NCBI RefSeq assembly: GCF_040050925.1
Contig: NZ_CP157390.1
Location: 3,348,001-3,412,000 of the forward strand
Length of the DNA stretch: 64,000 nt
Reading direction: 5' to 3'
Source: Leifsonia sp. NPDC080035
GTDB lineage: Bacteria > Actinomycetota > Actinomycetes > Actinomycetales > Microbacteriaceae
Each line of letters begins with the position of its first letter. Position 1 is the first letter of the stretch. This document shows, piece after piece, positions 51,913 through 60,816 of this stretch. Below the pieces are notes generated by a model, which saw only the letters and a program-made list of their open reading frames with translations, had not been told where the DNA came from and made no database searches. The translations under genes were made by a program, and so were the position numbers.

Positions 51913-52863
51913 ATGACAGCGATCGACCGACCACGCGGCCCGCGGCCGGCCGCACGGGAACGCCCGAGGCGGACCCCGCTCACCTGGATCCGGGGAGGTG
52001 GGCTCACGACCCTGCTGTTCCTGGTGCCGATGCTCGTGATCTTCGGCGTCTTCTCCTGGTGGCCCATCGTCCGCAGCGTCGTGATGAGCTTCCAGCACAC
52101 CAACCTCGTCTCGGCTCCCACGTGGGTCGGCTGGGACAACTTCGTGCAGGTGGTGAACGATCCGCTGTTCTGGACGGCGGTCGGCAACACCGCCTGGTTC
52201 GCCTTCCTCGCGCTGATCCTCGGCTACCCGATCCCGCTGATCGCGGCCGTCCTGATGAGCGAGGTCAAGCGGGCGAAGGGCCTGTACAGCGCGCTCGCGT
52301 ACCTGCCGGTCGTCGTGCCTCCGGTCGTGGCGGTGCTGCTCTGGAAGTTCTTCTACGACGCGAGGCCTACGGGCGTCTTCAACACGATCCTCGGGTGGGT
52401 GGGCATCCCGCCGCAGCCGTGGATCCAGGATGCGACGCAGGCGATGCCCTCGCTCGTGGTCGAGGCGACCTGGGCGGCGGCCGGCGGCACCATCATCATC
52501 TACCTGGCCGCGATCACCGGGGTCGCCCCGGAGCTGTACGACGCGGCGGAGGTGGACGGCGCAGGGATCTGGCGCAAGATCTGGCATGTGACGCTGCCGC
52601 AGCTGCGCAGCGTGCTGCTGATCACGCTGATCCTGCAGATCATCGGGACGGCGCAGGTGTTCCTCGAGCCGTTCCTCTTCACCGGGGGTGGACCGGTGAA
52701 CTCGACGGTGACGATCCTGCTGCTGATCTACCGCTATGCGTTCCAGAACTCGCTCGGCGGCGACTACGGCGCCGCCACCGCGCTCAGCCTGATGCTCGCG
52801 GCCTTCCTCGCCGTTCTCTCCCTCGTCTACTTCCGCCTCACCAAGTCCTGGAGCCAGAATTGA
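51913..52863 (+). CDS. Sugar ABC transporter permease, MalF-like
   Basis: 316-aa inner-membrane permease with six hydrophobic helices. The cytoplasmic EAA loop reads ELYDAAEVDGAGIWRKIWHV, which docks the ATPase. A basic N-terminus precedes helix 1. Start ATG 51913 with AAGGA upstream. It pairs with the next permease. The stop overlaps that gene's TTG start. Confidence 0.93.
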   Translation: MTAIDRPRGPRPAARERPRRTPLTWIRGGGLTTLLFLVPMLVIFGVFSWWPIVRSVVMSFQHTNLVSAPTWVGWDNFVQVVNDPLFWTAVGNTAWFAFLALILGYPIPLIAAVLMSEVKRAKGLYSALAYLPVVVPPVVAVLLWKFFYDARPTGVFNTILGWVGIPPQPWIQDATQAMPSLVVEATWAAAGGTIIIYLAAITGVAPELYDAAEVDGAGIWRKIWHVTLPQLRSVLLITLILQIIGTAQVFLEPFLFTGGGPVNSTVTILLLIYRYAFQNSLGGDYGAATALSLMLAAFLAVLSLVYFRLTKSWSQN

Positions 52864-53873
52864 CCACCTCGACCCAGACCCCGCCCGAGGTGCGCCGCGT
52901 CCTCACCGACGTCGCCGACGAGCAGTTGACCGGCGGCGACGGGCCGGGCGGTCCCGGCGATCGTCGCCGCCGGCGACGCAGGAGCGCGCAGGACGACGGC
53001 GACCGCGGCATCCTCTCGATCTCCGACCGTCGCCGCCCCGGGGTCCGCGTCTCCAGCCGGGTGATCAACGCGCTGCTCCTCGTGGTGCTCCTGATCGTCG
53101 GGCTCGGACCGCTGCTGTGGCTCGCGAAGTCGGCGATCACCCCGACCGCGGACACGCTGAAGACCCCGATGGCGCTCTGGCCGAACGGCGTCGACTGGGC
53201 GAACCTGTCGACGGCGTGGTCGACGGTGCACATCGACGTGCAGTTCATGAACACGATCTGGGTGGCCGTCGGCTCGTGGGCGATGCAGGTCATCGTCGCC
53301 ACGACGGGGGGATACGCGTTGAGCGTGCTCCGGCCGAAGTACGGCAAGGTGCTCTACGGGCTGATCCTCTGCACGCTGTTCGTGCCGTCGGTGGTGCTGC
53401 TGGTGCCGCTGTACCTGACCATCCTGAACCCGCCGCTGCTCGGGCAGTCGCTGATCAACACGTTCTGGGCGGTGTGGCTGCCGGCCGGAGCGAGCGCCTT
53501 CAACCTGGTGCTGGTGAAGCGGTTCTTCGACAACCTGCCGCGCGAGGTGTTCGAGGCCGCGCGGACGGACGGTGCCGGTCCGTTCCGGCTGTTCGTCTCG
53601 ATCGTGCTGCCGATGTCGAAGCCCATCCTGGGGGTGGTCTCGGTGTTCGCGATCATCGCCGCCTGGAAGGACTACCTCTGGCCGCTGCTCGTGCTGCGCG
53701 ACCCGGGCATCCAGCCGCTGTCGGTGCGGCTGCCGACCCTGCAGGCGGCGATCCAGCTTGACGTGTACCTGGCCGCGCTGGCGATCTCGACGCTCATCCC
53801 GATCGTGCTGTTCCTGGTGTTCCAGGGGCTGTTCCTGCGCAGCGCCGGCCTTGGAGGAGCCGTCAAGGGCTGA
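52860..53873 (+). CDS. Sugar ABC transporter permease, MalG-like
   Basis: 337-aa permease with six helices and EAA loop REVFEAARTDGAGPFRLFVS. An unusual ~55-residue Arg-rich cytoplasmic N-terminal extension precedes helix 1 (GDRRRRRRRSAQDDGDRG). I place the start at TTG 52860, overlapping the previous stop (TTGA); a downstream GTG is possible. No ATP-binding subunit is encoded nearby, so a shared MsiK-type ATPase elsewhere is expected. Confidence 0.9.
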   Translation: MTTSTQTPPEVRRVLTDVADEQLTGGDGPGGPGDRRRRRRRSAQDDGDRGILSISDRRRPGVRVSSRVINALLLVVLLIVGLGPLLWLAKSAITPTADTLKTPMALWPNGVDWANLSTAWSTVHIDVQFMNTIWVAVGSWAMQVIVATTGGYALSVLRPKYGKVLYGLILCTLFVPSVVLLVPLYLTILNPPLLGQSLINTFWAVWLPAGASAFNLVLVKRFFDNLPREVFEAARTDGAGPFRLFVSIVLPMSKPILGVVSVFAIIAAWKDYLWPLLVLRDPGIQPLSVRLPTLQAAIQLDVYLAALAISTLIPIVLFLVFQGLFLRSAGLGGAVKG

Positions 53874-53889
53874 GGGCTACCATCGCTGG

Positions 53890-55092
53890 ATGCGACGTTC
53901 CCGGTGGTTCACGGCGGCGGTCGCCGTGACCCTGGCCGCCGCGCTCGGGGGGTGCGCGGCGGGCGCCGCCGCTCCGCGACCCTCCGGGTCCGTGGACGAT
54001 CCGGCGGGCGCCCGCGCGGCGAGCGCGTCGCCGTCGCCGACGCCGACGGCCACCGCCACCGCCACGCCGGATCCGGTGGCCGCCTACGCGGACGCGCGGC
54101 TTGCGAACATGACGCTGCGCCAGAAGGTCGCGAGCCTGTTCATCCTCCACGGCCCGGGGACGGACGGCGCCGCGCTGCGCGCCTTCGCCGACCGCTACGG
54201 GCTCGGCGGACTGATCCTGATGGGCGACAACATCCCGGCGACCCCCGCGGCTCTCGCGGCGCAGACCGCGGCGGCGAACGCCTCCGAGCCGTCCCTGCCG
54301 CTCCTGATCGGCACCGACGAGGAGGGCGGGGACGTGACCCGGCTGCCGTGGGACGGGCTGCCCGGGGCGTCGGAGCTGCGCGGACAGCCGCCACGGGCGA
54401 CGCAGGACGTGTTCGCCCGGCGGGCGGCCCTGCTGAAGCAGGCCGGGGTGAACGTGAACTTCGGGACGGTCGCCGATGTGACCGCCGATCCGTCGTCCTT
54501 CATCTACGACCGGGTGCTCGGGACCGATCCCGGGTCGGCGGCCGCCCGTGTCGCCGCCTCCGTGACCGGGGAGCGGGGGAGCGTGCTCAGCACGATCAAG
54601 CACTTCCCCGGGCACGGCGAGACCGAGGCCGATTCACACCGGACGGTTCCGACCGCCGCGGTGGACAGGGCGCGCTGGGCGGCGCAGGACGCCCCGCCGT
54701 TCCGGGCGGGGGTGCGCGCGGGCGCCGAGCTTGTCATGTTCGGCCACCTCGTCTATGGAGGAGTGGATGCGCGGCCCGCGTCGCTCTCGCCCGCCTGGCA
54801 CCGCATCCTCGCCGACGAGCTCGGCTTCCACGGGGTGACCGTCACCGACGACATGCGGATGCTGCAGGACACCGGGCTGCCGGAGTACCGGGACGCCGGC
54901 GCGAACGCGGTGCAGGCGCTGGCAGCCGGGAACACGATGATCCTGATGGTGCAGGGTGCGGGCACGGACCCTGGCGCGATGATCGACGCGGTCGTCGCCG
55001 CGGTGGGCCAGGGCCGCATCCCGGCCTCGACGATCGACGCGGACGCCAGGAAGGTGCTTCAGCTGCGCCGCTCGCTCGCCCCTCAGGGGTGA
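53890..55092 (+). CDS. GH3-family beta-glycosidase lipoprotein (NagZ-like)
   Basis: 400-aa exported protein; lipobox-like LGGC with C22, then a Pro/Thr linker. The GH3 domain contains KHFPGHGETEADSH, the Asp-His loop of beta-N-acetylglucosaminidases, and nucleophile region VTVTDDMRML (about D320). NagZ-type enzymes cleave N-acetylglucosamine from muropeptides, usually in the cytoplasm; here export points to wall turnover outside the membrane, as in Bacillus and mycobacteria. Start ATG 53890 has TACCAT six bases upstream, so it is probably separate from the glucoside operon. Confidence 0.88.
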   Translation: MRRSRWFTAAVAVTLAAALGGCAAGAAAPRPSGSVDDPAGARAASASPSPTPTATATATPDPVAAYADARLANMTLRQKVASLFILHGPGTDGAALRAFADRYGLGGLILMGDNIPATPAALAAQTAAANASEPSLPLLIGTDEEGGDVTRLPWDGLPGASELRGQPPRATQDVFARRAALLKQAGVNVNFGTVADVTADPSSFIYDRVLGTDPGSAAARVAASVTGERGSVLSTIKHFPGHGETEADSHRTVPTAAVDRARWAAQDAPPFRAGVRAGAELVMFGHLVYGGVDARPASLSPAWHRILADELGFHGVTVTDDMRMLQDTGLPEYRDAGANAVQALAAGNTMILMVQGAGTDPGAMIDAVVAAVGQGRIPASTIDADARKVLQLRRSLAPQG

Positions 55093-55106
55093 CGCGTCAA
55101 CTTTTT

Positions 55107-55121
55107 TTCCGGATTCCGGAA
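55107..55121. promoter_or_regulatory. Perfect 15-bp palindrome upstream of yceI
   Basis: TTCCGGA-T-TCCGGAA, directly after a seven-T run that is rare at this GC content. It lies 76 bases before yceI and upstream of TACACT (55147-55152), a candidate -10. Probable operator for an unknown regulator. Confidence 0.5.
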
Positions 55122-55196
55122 TAGTGGGCGGATCGATGCGCTTGCATACACTTCGACGGCTTGTCGCAACAGACCAGATCCAAGGAGACCCACCGA

Positions 55197-55748
55197 ATGA
55201 CGATCGACATCCCCGGTTACAAGGCCGGCACCTGGACCATCGACCCCACCCACAGCGAGGTCGGCTTCAGCATCCGCCACCTGATGATCAGCAAGGTGAA
55301 GGGCGTGTTCGAGAACTTCGACGCCAGCTTCGTCACCGCCGAGAACCCGCTGGAGTCCACCGTCAGCGCGAAGGCGCACGTCGCCTCCATCAACACCAAG
55401 AACGCCGACCGCGACGCGCACCTGCGCACCGGCGACTTCTTCCTCGCCGAGGAGTTCCCGACCATCGACTTCGTCTCCACCGGCGTGCGCCACGAGGACG
55501 GCGAGTTCCTGGTGGACGGCGACCTGACGATCAAGGGCGTCACCAAGCCGGTCACGTTCGAGTTCGACTTCGGCGGCTTCGGTCAGGACCCGTACGGCAA
55601 CTACAAGGCCGGCGCGACCGCGAAGACCAAGATCAACCGCGAGGACTTCGGCCTCACCTACAACGCGGCGCTCGAGACCGGCGGCATGCTGCTCGGCGAC
55701 GACGTGACCATCACGCTCGAGCTGCAGGCGGTCCTGCAGCAGGCCTGA
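55197..55748 (+). CDS. YceI-family lipocalin-like protein
   Basis: 183-aa beta-barrel protein of the YceI family, known to bind polyisoprenoid-like lipids. It begins TIDIPGYKAGTWTIDPTHSE and contains the core GFSIRHLMISKVKGVFENFD and LTIKGVTKPVTFEFDFGGFG. No signal peptide is visible, so it is cytoplasmic, unlike E. coli YceI. Start ATG 55197 is set by AAGGAG at 55182-55187. The stop begins a 9-bp tandem repeat. Confidence 0.93.
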   Translation: MTIDIPGYKAGTWTIDPTHSEVGFSIRHLMISKVKGVFENFDASFVTAENPLESTVSAKAHVASINTKNADRDAHLRTGDFFLAEEFPTIDFVSTGVRHEDGEFLVDGDLTIKGVTKPVTFEFDFGGFGQDPYGNYKAGATAKTKINREDFGLTYNAALETGGMLLGDDVTITLELQAVLQQA

Positions 55749-55791
55749 TCCACCGGATCCATCGGATCCACCGGATCCACCCGATCCCTCG
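55747..55791. repeat. 9-bp tandem repeat, five units
   Basis: GATCCACCG units at 55747, 55756, 55765, 55774 and 55783, with one to two changes in units 2, 4 and 5. The array starts within the yceI stop codon region and runs into palindrome family B. Length is likely to vary between strains. Confidence 0.85.
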
Positions 55792-55846
55792 AAGGGCACG
55801 TCGTTGTCGCTTCTCACCCGAGAAGGCGACAACGACGTGCCCTTCG
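55790..55846. repeat. Convergent palindrome, family B copy 2
   Basis: Arms CGAAGGGCACGTCGTTGTCGC and complement, a 21-bp perfect stem extended by TTCTC/GAGAA after one bulge. Almost the same sequence as the copy at 29537 (GACAACGACGTGCCCTTCGG is shared). It separates the facing 3' ends of yceI and dnaE2. Probable bidirectional terminator. Confidence 0.8.
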
Positions 55847-55876
55847 GCGTTTCCGCGAGGCGTGTCCGCGGAGCGT

Positions 55877-58800
55877 TCAGCGGAAGTCGCGAGAGGTGGT
55901 GCGGATGGCGGAGTCCAGCGGCTCCAGGCGATCGGCGAGCACGTTGACCACACCCTCCTCGCTGCGCTCCAGGATGCCGCGGACGATCATCGCCGGCGCC
56001 TGCCTCGCCACCCGGCGGTAGCGGTTCCACACGCCGACCGGGCAGATCACGTTCACCAGTCCGGTCTCGTCCTCGAGGTTGAGGAAGGTGACCCCGGCGG
56101 CGGTCGCCGGACGCTGCCGGTGCGTCACGACCCCGCCCACCTCGATCCGCCTGCCGGACTCCGCGGTCGCCAGCGTCTCGGCCGCACGCACGCCGCGCGC
56201 GGTGAGCGAGGGCCGCAGGAAGCTGATCGGATGGTCGTCCGTGGAGACGCCGGTCGACCAGAGGTCGCTCGCCAGCTGCTCCGCCGGCGACAGCATCGGC
56301 AGCAGCGGCGGCTGCACCGAGATCGTGGTGCCCGCGAGGTACTCGGGCCGCTCCTGGGCGGCGTTGCCCGCCTCCCAGATCGCCTGGCGCGGGCTCAGCC
56401 CGAAGCTCTCGAACGCGCCGGCCGCGGCGAGCGCCTCCAGCTGCGCCGTGTTCATCCCGGTGCGCCGGGCGAGGTCGCCGAGATCGCGGTAGGGGCCGGT
56501 CGCGTCGCGCTCGGCGACGATGCGCTCCGCGAGCTTCTCGCCGATCGCGGTCACCCCGGCGAGCCCGAGCCGGACCGCGTGGCCGGCATCCCTGCGATGC
56601 ACGGAGTTCTCGAGCGGGACCTCGCGCCGGAACGGCCCCGGCACCGGCTGGTCGTGCTCCAGGCACGCCGCAGACCCGGTCGGACCCGGCCGTGACGCGT
56701 CGATCGGCTCCAGCAGCGGGAACACCCCGGAGCGCTGGATGTCGGGCCTGTGCACCACGACGCCGTGCCGCCTGGCGTCCGCCGTCAGCGTCCGCGGCGA
56801 GTAGAAGCCCATCGGCTGCGCGCGCAGCAGCGCGGCCAGGAACGCGCCGGGGTAGTGCAGCTTCATCCACGAGCTCACGTAGACCAGCAGCGCGAAGCTG
56901 ATCGCGTGGCTCTCCGCGAAGCCGAAGTTCGCGAACGCCTCGATCTTCTCGTAGATCGCGTCGGCGTCGTCCCCGGTGATGCCGTTGTCGGCCATCCCGT
57001 CGTACAGCTTCGCCTTCAGCGCGCCGATCCGCTCCACCCCGCGCTTGGAGCCCATCGCGCGGCGCAGCAGGTCGGCGTCCTCGGCCGTGCAGCCGCCGAC
57101 GGCGACCGCCATCTGCATCAGCTGCTCCTGGAACAGCGGCACGCCCATCGTCCGCTCCAGCACCGGCACCAGCGCGGGGTGCAGGTAGGTGACCGGCTCC
57201 TTGCCGAGCTTGCGGCGGATGTACGGGTGCACCGCGCCGCCCTGGATCGGGCCCGGCCGGATCAGCGCGATCTCGATGACGAGGTCGTAGAAGCTGCGCG
57301 GCTGCAGCCGGGGGAGCGTGCCGATCTGCGCACGGCTCTCCACCTGGAACACGCCGATCGAGTCGGCGCGGCAGAGCATGTCGTACACGCCCTGCTCCTC
57401 CTTGGGGATGCGCTCCAGCGTCCACGACTCGCCGAGAGAGGCCTCGATGGTGCGCATGGCGTAGTCGAGCGCGGAGAGCATCCCGAGCCCGAGCAGGTCG
57501 AACTTGACCAGGCCCATCCACGCGCAGTCGTCCTTGTCCCACTGCAGCACGGTGCGGCCCGGCATCCTCGCGTGCTCGATCGGGCACACCTCGCCGACCG
57601 GGCGGTCGGTGAGCACCATGCCACCCGAGTGGATGCCGAGGTGTCGCGGGAACTTCAGCACCTGCTGGGCGAGGTCGACGACCGGCTCGGGGATGTCGTG
57701 GTCGTCCGTGGTGGTGACGCGGCTCCAGGAGTCGATCTGCTTGCTCCACGCGTCCTGCTGACCGGTGGAGTAGCCGAGCGCCTTCGCCATGTCGCGCACC
57801 GCGTTCTTCGGCCGGTAGGTGATGACGTTCGCGACCTGCGCCGCGTTGTTCCTGCCGTACTTGCGGTAGACGTACTGGATGACCTCCTCGCGCCGGTCGG
57901 AGTCGAAGTCGACGTCGATGTCCGGCTCCTCCTCGCGCATGCTGGAGAGGAAGCGCTCGAACGGAAGGTCGTACTTGATCGAGTCGACCGCGGTGATCCC
58001 GAGCAGGTAGACGACAGCAGAGTTCGCGGCGGAGCCGCGTCCCTGGCAGAGGATGCCCCGGCTGCGCGCGAACTGCACGATGTCGTGGACGATGAGGAAG
58101 TAGCCGGGGAAGTCCTTCGCCTCGATCACGTCGAGCTCCCGCTCGATGCGCTCCCGCTTGGCCGGGTTGCGCTCGAGGTCGGGATAGCGCTCCGCCGCGC
58201 CGCGCCAGGTGAGCTCGCGCAGCCAGCTCATCGGCGTGTGCCCCTCCGGGACCTCCTGCTTCGGCAGCTTCGGCCGGGCGCTGCGCAGCCGGAAGGAGAG
58301 GTCGTCCGCCACCTCCACGGTGCGCTCGACCGCGCCGGGGTAGCGCGCGAACCGCGCGGCCATCTCGCGGCCGCTGCGCAGGTGGGCGGACGCGGAGGCG
58401 GGCAGCCAGCCGTCCATCTCGTCGAGGCTGCGCCGGGCGCGCACCGCGGAGACCGCCGTCGCGAGCGGGTACTGCGCAGGCGAGGCGTAGTGGACGTTGT
58501 TGGTCGCGACCGTCGGCAGCCCGAGCCGCTGCGCGACGCGGGCGAGGATGTCGTTGTCGGTCGTGTCGCGCGGGTTGCCGTGGTCGATGAGCTCGACAAG
58601 CACATTGTCCGGGCCGAACAGCTCCGCGAGCCGGGCGACCTCGCGCTCGGCCGCCCGCTCGCCGCCGTTCGCCAGCGCCAGCCGCACGTCGCCCTTGCGG
58701 CAGCCGGTGAGCACCATCCACTCGCCGCCGGACTGCTCGGAGAGCTGCTCGAGGCTGTAGACCGGGCGGCCCTTCTCCTCGCCCGCCAGCTGACCGGCGG

Positions 58801-59266
58801 TGATCGCCGCCGCGAGCCGGTGGTAGCCGGACTGCCGCCTGGCCAGCAGCACCAGGTGACTGCCCTCCGGGTCGGCCTCGCCGTTCTGGGGGCGGCTGAG
58901 GCTGAGCGACAGCTCGGCGCCGAAGACCGTCTTCACACGGTCGTAGGCCTCGGCCGCCTCGGCGAGGTGCACGGCGCCGTAGAAGCCGTCGTGGTCGGTG
59001 ATCGCCAGGCCGTGCAGCCGCAGCCGTGTCGCCTCCTCCAGCAGCTCCTCCGGCGAGCTCGCACCGTCGAGGAAACTGAAGCTGCTGTGCGCGTGCAGCT
59101 CGGCGTAGCCGACGTGGCCGTCGTCCGGCTCCTGGGGCATCGGCTGCGGAACGTACTTCTGCCGCTTGCGAGAGGACGGCCGCTCGTCCGGCTGCTCGCC
59201 GGTGCGGCGCCCCGAGAGCCGCCGCTCGAACTCCGCCCACGGGATCGGCGGGTTGTTCCAGCCCAT
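55877..59266 (-). CDS. dnaE2: Error-prone DNA polymerase III alpha subunit DnaE2/ImuC
   Basis: Translesion polymerase of the SOS mutasome, 1129 aa. N-terminal PHP domain (ELHAHSSFSFLDGASSPEEL), polymerase core with catalytic aspartates in EEEPDIDVDFDSDRRE, and a C-terminal helix-hairpin-helix/OB region. Shorter than replicative DnaE1, as expected. Start ATG 59266 shares a base with the imuB stop (TGATG), so it is translationally coupled and under the LexA-controlled promoter at 61533. Confidence 0.96.
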   Translation of the reverse strand: MGWNNPPIPWAEFERRLSGRRTGEQPDERPSSRKRQKYVPQPMPQEPDDGHVGYAELHAHSSFSFLDGASSPEELLEEATRLRLHGLAITDHDGFYGAVHLAEAAEAYDRVKTVFGAELSLSLSRPQNGEADPEGSHLVLLARRQSGYHRLAAAITAGQLAGEEKGRPVYSLEQLSEQSGGEWMVLTGCRKGDVRLALANGGERAAEREVARLAELFGPDNVLVELIDHGNPRDTTDNDILARVAQRLGLPTVATNNVHYASPAQYPLATAVSAVRARRSLDEMDGWLPASASAHLRSGREMAARFARYPGAVERTVEVADDLSFRLRSARPKLPKQEVPEGHTPMSWLRELTWRGAAERYPDLERNPAKRERIERELDVIEAKDFPGYFLIVHDIVQFARSRGILCQGRGSAANSAVVYLLGITAVDSIKYDLPFERFLSSMREEEPDIDVDFDSDRREEVIQYVYRKYGRNNAAQVANVITYRPKNAVRDMAKALGYSTGQQDAWSKQIDSWSRVTTTDDHDIPEPVVDLAQQVLKFPRHLGIHSGGMVLTDRPVGEVCPIEHARMPGRTVLQWDKDDCAWMGLVKFDLLGLGMLSALDYAMRTIEASLGESWTLERIPKEEQGVYDMLCRADSIGVFQVESRAQIGTLPRLQPRSFYDLVIEIALIRPGPIQGGAVHPYIRRKLGKEPVTYLHPALVPVLERTMGVPLFQEQLMQMAVAVGGCTAEDADLLRRAMGSKRGVERIGALKAKLYDGMADNGITGDDADAIYEKIEAFANFGFAESHAISFALLVYVSSWMKLHYPGAFLAALLRAQPMGFYSPRTLTADARRHGVVVHRPDIQRSGVFPLLEPIDASRPGPTGSAACLEHDQPVPGPFRREVPLENSVHRRDAGHAVRLGLAGVTAIGEKLAERIVAERDATGPYRDLGDLARRTGMNTAQLEALAAAGAFESFGLSPRQAIWEAGNAAQERPEYLAGTTISVQPPLLPMLSPAEQLASDLWSTGVSTDDHPISFLRPSLTARGVRAAETLATAESGRRIEVGGVVTHRQRPATAAGVTFLNLEDETGLVNVICPVGVWNRYRRVARQAPAMIVRGILERSEEGVVNVLADRLEPLDSAIRTTSRDFR

Positions 59267-60816
59267 CAGTCGTACCTCGCCTCGGCGAACCAGGCCGTGC
59301 CGCTGAGGGCGAGCAGCCACGCGGTCCCGTCGGCGTCGACGAGCTGGAAGCGGTGCATGGCGCGGGCGAGGGTGGCGTCCCACCATCGCTCCCGCACCGG
59401 CCACGGGCCGGCCCAGGAGTCGACGGGCCGGGCGCTCGCGGCCGTGCCGGTGGGGGAGAAGGCGGCGATCGGGGCGGTCACGTCGCCGCGGTCGGTGACC
59501 TCCACCGTCTCCCCGGACGCGTTCAGGACCGCGACCGGCCGCGGCACCTCGAACACCGTCGATGGCGCCGGGGCGGGCAGCGACCCCGGCCACGGTCGGT
59601 CGGCGCTCGGCACGCCGACCGGCCGGTCGCCCCAGGGCACCAGCACCTGCCGGTCGGCGAGTCCGCGGCCGCCGCCGATCGTCGCGGTGAGCACGGCGTC
59701 GTGCCCGATCATGCTCTGCACGCGGGTGAGGCCGTGGTGGATGCGCTCGTCCGCGCCGCCGCCCCACAGGCCGTCCTCGTGGTGACCGATGTCGTCCACC
59801 GCCTCCGGCGTCAGCGTCACCCGCGCGATCGGCGAGGCGAGCCCGCTGTCGGTCGGACCGGAACCCTGCAGCTGCCAGCGGACCCTGTCCACCACATCCG
59901 CCGCGGAGAACAGCCTCGGGTGCAGCCAGGTGCGCTCGCTCGTGCGCCCGGACTCGTCCGTCACCTCCACCCGCAGCGACGTGCACACCAGCCCGGCCTT
60001 GGTGAGCCCCGCCGTGAACTGCTCCGCGGTGCCGCGGACGGCGAAGGTCACCTGGTCGACGCGGTCGAGCGGGGGCTCGAACTCGATCGCCCGGTCCAGC
60101 TGCGCCGGCGGGGTGCGCGGGACGACCCCCGCGCTGTCCATCCCGCTCGCGAGGTCGTGCGCGTGCTCACCCCGCTCGCCGAAGCGCTCGCGCACATCCA
60201 CCCGGCCGAGCGCGGCAAGGTCGCCGAGCGTGTGCAGTCCGAGCCGTCGCAGAAGGGGGGTGAGGTCGGCGAGCCCGAGCTGGGCGATCGGCTGCGGCGC
60301 GAGGAAGGCGGGGGAGCCGCCGGGAGGGATGATGCGCACCCGGTCGCGGCCGGTGGAGCGCGCGGCCTGCTCCGCGGCGTAGGGGCCGTCGGCCACCCCG
60401 ATGCGCGCCTCCGTCAGCGCGAACCCGTCCAGGCAGCGCAACAGCTCGGCCGCCGCCTGCTCCTCGCCGCCGTAATAGCGCGCGGGGCCGCGCGCCCGCA
60501 GCACGCACGTTCCTGGCCGCATCGGCTGGACGCCGGGCGCGATCTCCTCGATCGCGGCCAGCACCGGGTCGAACGCCCGCGCGTCGAGCACCGGGTCGTA
60601 GGGCACGACCTCCAGCTGCGGGCAGCGCGCTTGCGCCTCGCGCATCCGCAGCCCGCGCTTCACGCCGTCGGCGCGCGCGGCGGCCGAGCAGGCGAAGACC
60701 ACCCCCTTCTCCACGAGCGCGAGCGGGATGTCCTCCGGCAGTTCGAGGTGCTGACGGGCGGCGATCACCGGCCAGTCCGGGCACCAGAGCACGATCGCGC
60801 GGGTGACCTCGCGCAT
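59266..60816 (-). CDS. imuB: ImuB, catalytically inactive Y-family polymerase
   Basis: 516-aa mutasome adaptor that bridges DnaE2 and the beta clamp. Y-family fold, but the N-terminal metal-binding motif reads VLWCPDWPVIAAR rather than a working DxDxFFAS, and the second acidic pair is absent, as in other ImuB proteins. The start ATG 60816 overlaps the imuA stop (TGATG). A clamp-binding motif should lie in the C-terminal third; I could not pick it out with confidence. Confidence 0.93.
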   Translation of the reverse strand: MREVTRAIVLWCPDWPVIAARQHLELPEDIPLALVEKGVVFACSAAARADGVKRGLRMREAQARCPQLEVVPYDPVLDARAFDPVLAAIEEIAPGVQPMRPGTCVLRARGPARYYGGEEQAAAELLRCLDGFALTEARIGVADGPYAAEQAARSTGRDRVRIIPPGGSPAFLAPQPIAQLGLADLTPLLRRLGLHTLGDLAALGRVDVRERFGERGEHAHDLASGMDSAGVVPRTPPAQLDRAIEFEPPLDRVDQVTFAVRGTAEQFTAGLTKAGLVCTSLRVEVTDESGRTSERTWLHPRLFSAADVVDRVRWQLQGSGPTDSGLASPIARVTLTPEAVDDIGHHEDGLWGGGADERIHHGLTRVQSMIGHDAVLTATIGGGRGLADRQVLVPWGDRPVGVPSADRPWPGSLPAPAPSTVFEVPRPVAVLNASGETVEVTDRGDVTAPIAAFSPTGTAASARPVDSWAGPWPVRERWWDATLARAMHRFQLVDADGTAWLLALSGTAWFAEARYD

